A stretch of DNA of 6,097 nucleotides from Thermoplasmata archaeon (GTDB lineage Archaea; Thermoplasmatota; Thermoplasmata; Thermoplasmatales; Thermoplasmataceae): NCBI GenBank assembly GCA_021835265.1, contig JAKBQK010000286.1:1-6097 (forward strand), written 5' to 3'. Position numbers and translations under genes: made by a program. Positions 1 to 5,790 of the stretch are shown here, piece by piece (within the stretch, counting starts at the first letter, position 1; each line of letters starts with the position of its first letter). The notes beneath the pieces are model-generated. The model ran no database searches and was not told the DNA's origin. It saw only the letters and a program-made list of their open reading frames with translations.

Positions 1-282
1 CAGATTAATAGCATCCTATTAAAACGTTACGAAAAAATAAGTGAGTTCACTGTGAATTCAAGAATGGCAGAAAAAATCCATTATGGTTTTACAACCACTT
101 GATAAAATTACCTACCAACATGGCATAGACATCCACAACCTACTAACCTGCAGAAATGATGTTCGCCTCTATTGCACTCTGGGGAATTCATATTTATCAG
201 TTATGCAGATTCATTTATTATAAAAAATTTTTGTAATATCTGACAGGACAAGCAAATTGCTGTAAATTTGAAGAGGTGATAA

Positions 283-417
283 GTAATTTTCCCATTTAAG
301 ACCTATACGGAAAGAAGAAATAGGCTGGACAGTTTCTGAACGTTCTCACGGATGAGATTATGATTAAAGTCGCGTGTATTCCAGAATAACAAATCAGGTA
401 AAGTCATTAACAGCAAT
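283..417 (+). pseudogene. Possible transposase C-terminal remnant with in-frame stops
   Basis: In the frame starting at 283 the translation is open to a TGA at 337-339 and includes KTYTERRNRLDSF. It resumes after that stop, is broken again after about seven codons, and then gives LKSRVFQNNKSGKVINSN. Many IS transposases end with a YxxR-x(2-3)-(E/D)-x-F segment followed by a basic region and a final NxxK-type helix, and the fragment has that general order. There is no start codon, no catalytic DDE residue can be assigned, and no terminal repeats were found, so the call is tentative. If correct, the element inserted long ago and has decayed. Confidence 0.15.
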
Positions 418-671
418 CGTTCCTGAATAATAAGTACGGGGAGTATAGGCGATTAATAGCATCATTAACTTTTTGAATCAATTGGTGTTGAGAATTTACG
501 ATCTTCACATACTGATATGGATGATCTGCTGGATCTATACCCATTTAAGCAACTCATTTGGATTATGAACCCACAAACTTATGGGCATATAATGAGTTTT
601 CAGATAACTCTGTTGGATTATGGCTCTTGGAACGGTTGAAACCTGGTCACGAGAGGAAAAGTTTTAGGAAA

Positions 672-685
672 GTATTCGGGAATAC
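672..685 (-). terminator. Small hairpin just after the GT-C-like gene
   Basis: GTATTC-GG-GAATAC is a perfect inverted repeat starting 4 bases beyond the stop codon of the minus-strand gene ending at 690. On that strand it is followed by a mildly T-rich stretch (TTTCCTAAAACTTTTCC). It could be a 3'-end or termination structure. Archaeal termination usually depends on T-tracts rather than hairpins, and the T-tract here is poor. Confidence 0.25.
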
Positions 686-689
686 CGAA

Positions 690-2699
690 TTAGACACTTC
701 CAAAAATAGATTTCAAACTTGAATTGCTTTGCAAAATACCGGAATAGGGATAAGCTATTGTATAATAAGCAGAATAATTTCCATAGTATGCTTCCAGTTT
801 GAATGAAACACCCGATGGAAACTCATACGTTGAGTTGAGCGGTACAAGGTCATAATACGAACAATTTTTTCCAGCTATTGGAGAAGATGACTCCCACAGA
901 TATCCATTTGCTGAAGCATTTCCAAGAAACATTTCTGGATAAATCCTGAACTGAAGTTTGTCTGAGAAGTTCCCCTTGACCGTTATATTCGCCTTTATCT
1001 TATCAACGTTTGAACCGTTACTGTACACATGAACCCCATTGATTGAAATTGGTTCATTTTGAATGTGAAATATTGGAGCAGCCACGACTGGGATTATGAT
1101 AATCAGGGATACTATGGCAATCTCCTTTTTAAACCCTCTAATCTTCAATCTTGGTATTTTCTTTAATAATTTCTTTCCGTCAATTTTCATAACATCCCAT
1201 ATGAGAAAGAATGACAATACTGGCCACAGAGCCAGGTAGTTAACCAGAAGTCTGTAATTGAAGAAGAAAATTATCAGTGGAAATGTTGTCAATGCATATT
1301 TGTATTTCTCGAATCTGAAGAAGTAAAGTAATATCAGCAGTATCATTTCTGTAAAAAACATAAGGGTAAAATAAAGGTGATTTAGAAGATAAAACCCTGC
1401 GAATGATATTATGCTTATTCCCTGACCAACTCCTATGAGAGGCATTGTTTCTGGAGAAAGTATGGCGTCCAACCAGACACGAGGGGAAAGAATAATGTAA
1501 GGGAGGTTGAACGCGAAAAATACCAGTGCTGAAATACACGCCGCCATCGCTGCACTCTTGAAACCTTTTTCTTTCCAGATAAATATGAGGTAGAACGGAA
1601 AGAACACCCAAGTAATCTGCTTCAGTGCCAGTGCAATCCCCATTGTAATCGAAGGGACATATTTCCTGTCCCGCGTTATAATTGTTACAATTAAAAAGAA
1701 TGCCCATATAATATCTACATCTGAGTATCCTGCAAATGCAAATATTCCAATGTCTGAAATAAACATGAGAACAAGCATTGGAAGATATTCGTGCAGATTT
1801 CTCTTCCTGATAAAGAAGAATGCTATGAGGATTATACCTACTGTGAATAGAAATATCTCATATCTGGGGTCAAAATTCAATATAACAGAGGGTAAAAATA
1901 TTATTGCTGCCAGATCCGGGTAGAAAAGTCCCTTGGCGAAACCACCGGTTGTAAGTGGAGTCCTGAATGCTATGGGAACACTGTAATAGTTGAATACGTT
2001 GTTAAGGGCACCTGGAATATATGGATTGGAACCCTTAACCATAAGAATGGCTGAATAGAAGTCGAAGAGCAATTCATCTGTCTGGAATGGAGCAACAAGA
2101 AATATGAAGCCCAGACTTATAATTGCAAACTGTATTATCACTGCAAAATAGGCATATTCTTTTCTTGATTGATGGTCCAGGTTTCCGAATGCCAGGTAAA
2201 TTGAAGCAATGGATAAAACCGCAGAAATTGATGTTAGATATATATTGGAGACTATGTAAAAGATAAACAGGGGCATGGCTATTGAAAAAACAGCTATTAA
2301 AATCTTGTCCTGAAGTTTCCTGTTTGGAGAAAGAAGTTTAAACAGCCTGTTGTCAAAAGGTGTTTCCACAAGATAGGCTATGGAGGCTATTATTATAATT
2401 GTAAATAGTGTATCGGAAAACCTGTGAAAAATGAGAGTATATATGAGAACATATAGAGTTAAGGGAACAAATAGTATTTTCAAAATAGTCCTGATTGGAA
2501 GTTGAATACGGTCATGGATGACAAGTGCATAGATGCAGAGAAAAATTCCATACAGAATCAGGATCCACTGAAGTATAAGATATCCTATGGAGTAATAGCC
2601 ACTCATATAGAAAAATAGGTCTGCGAGGTAAAACGAAAGTGTACCGACTATGAGAGCCAGGTATCTTTCGTTGTTCAACAATTTTCTACTGTTTTCCAT
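690..2699 (-). CDS. Polytopic GT-C-like membrane protein with a sequon-rich outer tail
   Basis: This 669-residue protein has many hydrophobic segments from residue 12 to about 545, followed by a soluble tail at about 546-669. The first large loop after a membrane segment carries TDELLFDFY (207-215) and GSNPY (223-227). A further acidic pair lies at SDVD (326-329), and GIALALKQITW (354-364) resembles the conserved segment of GT87-type mannosyltransferases. GT-C enzymes take a sugar from a polyprenyl-phosphate donor and act outside the cytoplasm, with an acidic residue in the first outer loop. Assignment to this fold is by architecture and short motifs, not overall identity, and the acceptor is unknown. 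The tail holds eight N-x-S/T sequons (N561, 571, 577, 594, 612, 622, 641, 659), while the membrane part has none, which places the tail outside. The ATG at 2699 has no Shine-Dalgarno and follows a TATA-like box by about 30 bases. The upstream glycosyltransferase gene ends 43 bases before it and probably supplies its donor. Confidence 0.72.
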   Translation of the reverse strand: MENSRKLLNNERYLALIVGTLSFYLADLFFYMSGYYSIGYLILQWILILYGIFLCIYALVIHDRIQLPIRTILKILFVPLTLYVLIYTLIFHRFSDTLFTIIIIASIAYLVETPFDNRLFKLLSPNRKLQDKILIAVFSIAMPLFIFYIVSNIYLTSISAVLSIASIYLAFGNLDHQSRKEYAYFAVIIQFAIISLGFIFLVAPFQTDELLFDFYSAILMVKGSNPYIPGALNNVFNYYSVPIAFRTPLTTGGFAKGLFYPDLAAIIFLPSVILNFDPRYEIFLFTVGIILIAFFFIRKRNLHEYLPMLVLMFISDIGIFAFAGYSDVDIIWAFFLIVTIITRDRKYVPSITMGIALALKQITWVFFPFYLIFIWKEKGFKSAAMAACISALVFFAFNLPYIILSPRVWLDAILSPETMPLIGVGQGISIISFAGFYLLNHLYFTLMFFTEMILLILLYFFRFEKYKYALTTFPLIIFFFNYRLLVNYLALWPVLSFFLIWDVMKIDGKKLLKKIPRLKIRGFKKEIAIVSLIIIIPVVAAPIFHIQNEPISINGVHVYSNGSNVDKIKANITVKGNFSDKLQFRIYPEMFLGNASANGYLWESSSPIAGKNCSYYDLVPLNSTYEFPSGVSFKLEAYYGNYSAYYTIAYPYSGILQSNSSLKSIFGSV

Positions 2700-2725
2700 C
2701 AGGCTAGCTCAACAACATTGAAAAA

Positions 2726-2733
2726 TATTTAAA
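2726..2733 (-). promoter_or_regulatory. TATA-like box of the GT-C-like gene
   Basis: On the minus strand TTTAAATA lies in the 43-base gap between the two minus-strand genes, centred about 30 bases before the ATG at 2699. That predicts a transcript starting within a few bases of the start codon, and no Shine-Dalgarno sequence is present. The gene may therefore be transcribed independently as well as by read-through. The box sits between TTGAAAA and TTTTCAA, a short inverted repeat that may be chance in such AT-rich DNA. Confidence 0.5.
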
Positions 2734-2742
2734 GTTTCATTT

Positions 2743-3849
2743 TCAATATTCGGCTCCTTCCACTTCGCTTTCGAACTTCTGCTTTTTCTCTCCCCACACA
2801 AGTGTGGTTGAAAAAATGTACCTGAAAAGATAGGCAACTGCAATTCCCAGGAAGTTAGCAAGCAGGTATTCAAACCCGCCCACGTAAAGCATGATATATG
2901 ACGCAAAGTTGACAACTCCGGGTATAAGCGAGAAGAAATTATGCATTGCCAATCTCTTGTATATGCCGAATCTCTTTTTTCTGTTCTTAAATGTCCATAG
3001 ATCATTGAGGAAGAAGTTGGAGGTTATTGATACCTCTATACCTACTATATCAGCAATATATGGATTGAATGTGTGTAGGGCGTAAAGAAGACCTTCACTT
3101 ACCAGTACCCCTGAGATACCAACAAGTATGTACTTGAAAAAATTACCCTTGGTCGCTATGAAGAGGAAAAAGTCCATTATGTCTTTAATTTTTAATTTGG
3201 AATCCCCTTTTTCCCTTGGCTTGAAGTCTATGGGGAACTCTGAACATTTGTAATTCTTTGTGATTAACCTTTCAAGTATATCAACCTGCCCAGTATAGCC
3301 TGCTTTGATCGTATTCTGGCTGGAAAGGAATTTGTATGCCCTTTTTGAGTAAACCCTGAAACCAGAGGTTACATCCTTGACAGATGGGTGGAAGGCCAGG
3401 TTCACCATTTTATTCGCAACCGTAGAGATAATCTTTCTGGACAGCTTGTCACCATTGAACCCACCTTTTATGTATCTTGACCCAACGACAACGTCAGAGT
3501 TCGTCTTGATTGCATAGTTTATCATATTTTTAATCACGTTTGGATTATGCGAGAAATCAGCATCCATCACCACAACATAGTCATTTTCTGCCTGCCTCAT
3601 GCCTTCAAGCTCAGCAGATACCAAACCTCTTTCATTCTTCCTCACAAAGAATTTGACATCAGGGAACATCTCAACAAGCTTATTTGTTCCATCTTTTGAA
3701 TCATCATCCACAACATAAATTGAATGAAGATCCAGATCCCTTAAACGAGGCAGAAGGTCCAGCAGATTATGATACTCATTGTAGGTTGGTATCACTATGC
3801 CCACAGTCGAATCCCTAAACATGTTATCAGGTTTCATGATATCTACCAT
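2743..3849 (-). CDS. Polyprenyl-phosphate glycosyltransferase (DPM1-like GT2) with GtrA domain
   Basis: This 368-residue protein has two parts. Residues 15-225 are a GT-A fold family 2 transferase: PTYNE (21-25), DDDSKDGT (48-55), the metal-binding DAD (96-98) in MDADFSHNP, GSRYIKGG (123-130), TSGFRVYSK (161-169) and REKGDSKL (212-219). These match dolichyl-phosphate mannose synthases. Residues 235-352 form a GtrA-like domain with four membrane segments and the typical NFFLNDLWTFKNR (278-290). The same GT2-plus-four-helix layout is known from the archaeal Pyrococcus furiosus DPM synthase. It should transfer a sugar, mannose or possibly glucose, from its nucleotide donor to a polyprenyl phosphate at the inner membrane face. 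The GT-C-like gene downstream is a plausible user of the product. The ATG at 3849 has GGAG 11 bases upstream (3861-3864); an alternative ATG lies at 3837, in frame. A possible 25-codon ORF overlaps this start by 7 bases. Confidence 0.88.
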   Translation of the reverse strand: MVDIMKPDNMFRDSTVGIVIPTYNEYHNLLDLLPRLRDLDLHSIYVVDDDSKDGTNKLVEMFPDVKFFVRKNERGLVSAELEGMRQAENDYVVVMDADFSHNPNVIKNMINYAIKTNSDVVVGSRYIKGGFNGDKLSRKIISTVANKMVNLAFHPSVKDVTSGFRVYSKRAYKFLSSQNTIKAGYTGQVDILERLITKNYKCSEFPIDFKPREKGDSKLKIKDIMDFFLFIATKGNFFKYILVGISGVLVSEGLLYALHTFNPYIADIVGIEVSITSNFFLNDLWTFKNRKKRFGIYKRLAMHNFFSLIPGVVNFASYIMLYVGGFEYLLANFLGIAVAYLFRYIFSTTLVWGEKKQKFESEVEGAEY

Positions 3850-3920
3850 TTCGGCTTCTTCTCCACGTACTTGACCCCATCTTGTATATTTTCTATACAG
3901 GGATTTCCAAGTTTGGTCAT
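3843..3920 (-). CDS. Possible leaderless 25-residue ORF overlapping the glycosyltransferase start
   Basis: An ATG at 3920 opens a 25-codon frame that ends in a TAG at 3843-3845. It overlaps the glycosyltransferase start in the arrangement ATGGTAG (3849-3843). The peptide starts MTKLGNPC and ends VEKKPKW. It has no membrane segment and matches nothing I recognise. The TATA-like box at 3941-3950 is centred 26 bases from this ATG, exactly where a leaderless transcript would begin. It could be a leader peptide translated by 70S/leaderless initiation that couples translation to the glycosyltransferase, whose own GGAG lies inside it. It could equally be a chance frame within a 5' untranslated leader, or the true N-terminus of the next gene separated by a frameshift. 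Confidence 0.35.
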   Translation of the reverse strand: MTKLGNPCIENIQDGVKYVEKKPKW

Positions 3921-3940
3921 TTCACTTAAATGATTAATTT

Positions 3941-3950
3941 GTATTTAATA
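3941..3950 (-). promoter_or_regulatory. TATA-like box for the minus-strand glycosyltransferase operon
   Basis: TATTAAATAC on the minus strand, preceded by a run of TGACATTAGTTAC. Its centre is 26 bases from the ATG at 3920 and about 97 bases from the glycosyltransferase ATG at 3849. The spacing fits a transcript that begins at 3920. No other convincing box was seen closer to 3849. Confidence 0.45.
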
Positions 3951-4140
3951 GTAACTAATGTCAGAATTTTTCATATTCAAAATTTTTTAATTTTTTACTG
4001 AGAAGAAGAGGAAATTTAAACGTCAGACACAGTCTAACAAATTTTTCTCATTATTAAATGTTTGCTGTAATTGTATGTGACAAATTGTACCTATTATGTC
4101 TTAAGGTGGTTTACCAGACTGTTTTTAACAGGATTCTTCG

Positions 4141-4150
4141 GATATATAAG
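4141..4150 (+). promoter_or_regulatory. Candidate TATA box (GATATATAAG) upstream of the deaminase
   Basis: This is the best match to an archaeal TATA box on the plus strand in the intergenic region. It predicts a start near 4172 and a leader of about 80 bases before the deaminase ATG at 4255. That is long for this type of genome, so the nearer weak candidate around 4224-4231 (GTTATTAT), centred about 27 bases before the ATG, may be used instead. No Shine-Dalgarno sequence precedes the ATG, which favours the near one. Confidence 0.3.
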
Positions 4151-4254
4151 ATTTTACGGTACCAAAGACTTTTTTATCTTTGTCCATGATAAAGTTCATT
4201 GTGCTGCATTAACTCTGACTAAAGTTATTATGCCTCAATTTCATTATTGTAATA

Positions 4255-4764
4255 ATGGAACCTAGACCTACATGGGATCAGTATTTCATGCGGATGTCAT
4301 ACCTTGCAGCCAGCCGGGCCAATTGCACCAGGAGGAAGGTAGGGGCAGTGATCGTGAAAGATAAACATGTTATAGCCACCGGGTACAATGGACCTCCATC
4401 TAACACAGTTCATTGTGACGTTGTGGGGTGTATCAGGGATGACCTCAATATACCTTCCGGGGAAAGGCATGAACTTTGCAGAGGCCTACACGCAGAACAG
4501 AATGCAATAATTCAGGCTGCCCTAAATGGGGTGAGCACCAGGGATTCTATCATGTATGTTACGACCCACCCATGTGTCGTATGCTCAAAAATGATAATGA
4601 ATGCACAGATCAAGGAGATAATTTATGCCGATGGGTATCCGGATGAACTTGCTGAACTGATGCTTCTGGAAAGTGATATTACAAAACGGAGATTTTCCCT
4701 TCCGGAAAACGAGGTTAAAACTATGCTTGGCGAGTACTATTTACAGGGAACTGGAAATGACTAA
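4255..4764 (+). CDS. Deoxycytidylate (dCMP) deaminase, ComEB-like
   Basis: This 169-residue protein is a zinc-dependent cytidine/deoxycytidylate deaminase. It catalyses dCMP + H2O to dUMP + NH3, feeding thymidylate synthase in the cytoplasm. The zinc and catalytic signature is complete: HAEQNAI (79-85) supplies His79 and the proton-shuttling Glu81, and HPCVVC (105-110) supplies Cys107 and Cys110. [22 protein letters not shown] (split at 28-36 and 37-49) is the usual substrate-side segment of the dCMP deaminase branch. Extra cysteines and histidines at 24, 53, 54, 59, 72 and 75 could form the second, structural zinc site known in phage T4 dCMP deaminase; that is inference. Length is normal for the family. 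The ATG at 4255 has no Shine-Dalgarno, consistent with leaderless initiation. The DedA gene begins 42 bases after the stop, so co-transcription is possible but unproven. Confidence 0.9.
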   Translation: MEPRPTWDQYFMRMSYLAASRANCTRRKVGAVIVKDKHVIATGYNGPPSNTVHCDVVGCIRDDLNIPSGERHELCRGLHAEQNAIIQAALNGVSTRDSIMYVTTHPCVVCSKMIMNAQIKEIIYADGYPDELAELMLLESDITKRRFSLPENEVKTMLGEYYLQGTGND

Positions 4765-4765
4765 G

Positions 4766-4773
4766 CTTTATAG
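4766..4773 (+). promoter_or_regulatory. TATA-like box before the DedA gene
   Basis: CTTTATAG begins two bases after the deaminase stop codon. With usual spacing it would start a transcript near 4796, giving a leader of only about 10 bases for the gene at 4807. That start would fall within the Shine-Dalgarno-like GAGG, so either the box is unused and the gene is read from upstream, or the leader is very short. Confidence 0.3.
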
Positions 4774-4793
4774 TAATGGACTGTATGCCCATC

Positions 4794-4797
4794 GAGG
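4794..4797 (+). promoter_or_regulatory. Shine-Dalgarno sequence of the DedA gene
   Basis: GAGG followed by a 9-base spacer before the ATG at 4807. It is the clearest ribosome binding site in the window and supports both this start codon and translation from a message that begins upstream, as expected for the second gene of an operon. Confidence 0.55.
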
Positions 4798-4806
4798 AAA
4801 TTAAAA

Positions 4807-5451
4807 ATGTCTTTAACGATAGCAGTGATCACTGAGATGACCAATATTATCAGGACCATTGGATACCCTGGCATTTTCTTCTTAATGGTACTTGAGGGCA
4901 TGCTTCTCCCAATCCCTTCTGAGGTTGTGATGGTTTTTGGAGGTTATCTCCTGTACAAGAATGATCTGACCGGAATAGGCTTTTTGCCTGGCTTTGCTGT
5001 TCTGCTTCTGGTTGGAACCATAGGGAATCTGGTTGGAGCCCTCATAGCATATTATCTGGGTGATAAAGGAGGCATTCCCCTCATAATGAAGTACGGAAGA
5101 TATGTTATGCTGGATGAAAAATCCATAAATACTACACACAGATGGTTTAAGAAATACGGTGACGTTTCAGTTTTCGCCACTAGACTTGTACCAATTTTCA
5201 GAACATTCATATCAATCCCGGCCGGGATAGCAAAGATGAAATTGAGTTATTTCGTCCTGTTTACCGTAACGGGAATGATCATCTGGGACACTTTACTCAT
5301 CTATATTGGAATCAGACTTGGGCCAAACTGGCAAACAATGCTTTCTTATTCAGATCTCTTTACGTACATAGCTGTGGCGGCAATAGTGGCACTTCTGTTA
5401 TACTGGGTCTACCTGACCTTGAAAAAGAAAAAGGCTGCAGTGCAGATCTGA
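4807..5451 (+). CDS. DedA/VTT-family membrane protein
   Basis: This 214-residue protein has the DedA (SNARE-associated/VTT) layout. An N-terminal amphipathic part leads to a re-entrant segment with Glu30 and PIPSE (35-39). Next comes GTIGNLVGALIAYYLGDKGG (70-89), then the signature FATRLVPIFRTFISIPAGIAKM (split at 123-132 and 133-144) with Arg126, Pro129, Arg132 and Gly140. After this lie GxxxW (156-160), a C-terminal membrane helix (about 184-205) and a Lys-rich cytoplasmic end. Bacterial DedA proteins include UptA-type transporters that recycle undecaprenyl phosphate; others affect membrane-potential or lipid homeostasis. The acidic and arginine residues needed in that family are all present. 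An archaeal role in returning polyprenyl phosphate to the inner face is possible, which would fit the glycosyltransferases nearby, but the substrate cannot be read from sequence. It lies 42 bases downstream of the deaminase and has its own GAGG ribosome binding site. Confidence 0.87.
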   Translation: MSLTIAVITEMTNIIRTIGYPGIFFLMVLEGMLLPIPSEVVMVFGGYLLYKNDLTGIGFLPGFAVLLLVGTIGNLVGALIAYYLGDKGGIPLIMKYGRYVMLDEKSINTTHRWFKKYGDVSVFATRLVPIFRTFISIPAGIAKMKLSYFVLFTVTGMIIWDTLLIYIGIRLGPNWQTMLSYSDLFTYIAVAAIVALLLYWVYLTLKKKKAAVQI

Positions 5452-5533
5452 TAGTGGTAATAAAACTATAAAATTCAAGAATTTCTTTATTCAGGACCAT
5501 TAAAGATAAATTAGATCAATCTTGCGCTAGAGA

Positions 5534-5573
5534 CCAATTATATTGGCTATTAATGCGTATTGATTTTATTTTT
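5534..5573 (+). terminator. Possible transcript end after the DedA gene
   Basis: CCAAT-TAT-ATTGG (5534-5546) is a perfect 5-bp inverted repeat, followed at 5564-5573 by TTTTATTTTT. In archaea the T-tract alone can end transcription, so 5564-5573 is the likelier functional part. The rest of 5452-5641 holds nothing else I can identify. Confidence 0.3.
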
Positions 5574-5624
5574 ATGGAAACTTCTCAACTGAAAAAGAAC
5601 TATTAGATATTGTCATTGCTTATT

Positions 5625-5790
5625 TCACAAATTACCCAGAAGTGACATCCTCCCACGACTAAAGCCGTAGGCTTCCCGTTTCAACGACCGGATTTGCCCT
5701 TTCAGGTATTGATCCGATCTCCACGGGCGTGAATTCGGGAGTGCCCCTCCCTACATTTATGAGTTCCTTCATTTTCTCCATGCCTCTTCT
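5625..5790 (-). ncRNA. Predicted omega-RNA (reRNA) at the tnpB 3' end
   Basis: TnpB proteins work with an RNA made from the 3' part of their gene and the element's right end; the bases just past the end act as the guide. Here the scaffold would run through the last part of tnpB and the right-end hairpin (5671-5652), reach the element end near 5642, and continue into flanking DNA. The predicted guide is TTCTGGGTAATTTGTG (5641-5626, minus strand). The 5' boundary given is arbitrary, and the guide position depends on the exact right end. Known examples, such as that of ISDra2, support the general model; no transcript evidence exists here. Confidence 0.4.
5652..5671 (-). repeat. Right-end hairpin of the IS605-family element
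   Basis: On the minus strand CCTACGGC-TTTA-GTCGTGGG forms an 8-bp stem (two G-T pairs) with a TTTA loop. The tnpB stop codon TAG (5661-5659) straddles the loop and the 3' arm, so the hairpin is both coding and structural, as is usual for this family. In IS605 transposition such hairpins are bound by TnpA as single-stranded DNA; in RNA the same sequence forms the end of the omega-RNA scaffold. Confidence 0.7.

Larger units (their letters stand above)
1..689. other. Region without a convincing gene; possible decayed transposase
   Basis: No reading frame here looks like an intact gene. The longest open stretches on the plus strand are short: 1-102 (open at the left edge, 33 codons, so possibly the 3' end of something outside), 56-223 with an ATG at 83 (46 codons), and 469-639 (56 codons, first ATG at 517). 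None resembles a family I recognise. At 283-417 one frame reads KTYTERRNRLDSF, a stop, then LKSRVFQNN and KVINSN with further stops. The spacing of Tyr, Arg, acidic residue and Phe, then a basic stretch, loosely resembles the C-terminal end of IS transposases. This is weak evidence and the piece could be random. Confidence 0.5.
3921..4254. other. Divergent intergenic region, strongly AT-rich
   Basis: About 330 bases lie between the leftward and rightward transcription units. The part at 3970-4060 is almost all A and T. It contains the box for the leftward genes (3941-3950) and at least two TATA-like candidates for the rightward pair. I found no tRNA, riboswitch or long inverted repeat. A plus-strand frame at 4071-4265 is open for 64 codons, but its composition (rich in Cys, Tyr and Phe) and its overlap with the deaminase start make it an unlikely gene. 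Confidence 0.6.

Noticed and set aside
3..463. Thirteen-base direct repeat GATTAATAGCATC at 3-15 and 451-463
   Set aside because: A match of this length is not rare in 6 kb of AT-rich DNA, flanking bases diverge at once, and nothing between the copies looks like an insertion.
1240..1707. Long minus-strand frame inside the GT-C-like gene
   Set aside because: It lies wholly within the 669-residue gene in another frame and lacks domain features; the membrane protein explains the sequence.
3960..4250. Possible tRNA or structured RNA in the divergent intergenic region
   Set aside because: No T-arm consensus, CCA-proximal stem or stable multi-stem fold was found by eye.
4071..4265. Sixty-four-codon plus-strand frame before the deaminase
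   Set aside because: It overlaps the deaminase start, has an odd Cys/Tyr/Phe-rich composition, no ribosome binding site and no family resemblance; it runs over promoter-like DNA.
4882..5139. Minus-strand frame opposite the DedA gene
   Set aside because: It is antisense to a gene with clear family motifs and has no recognisable protein features.
5502..5521. AAGAT/ATCTT inverted repeat after the DedA gene
   Set aside because: Five-base arms around an 11-base loop in AT-rich sequence are expected by chance, and no T-tract follows directly.
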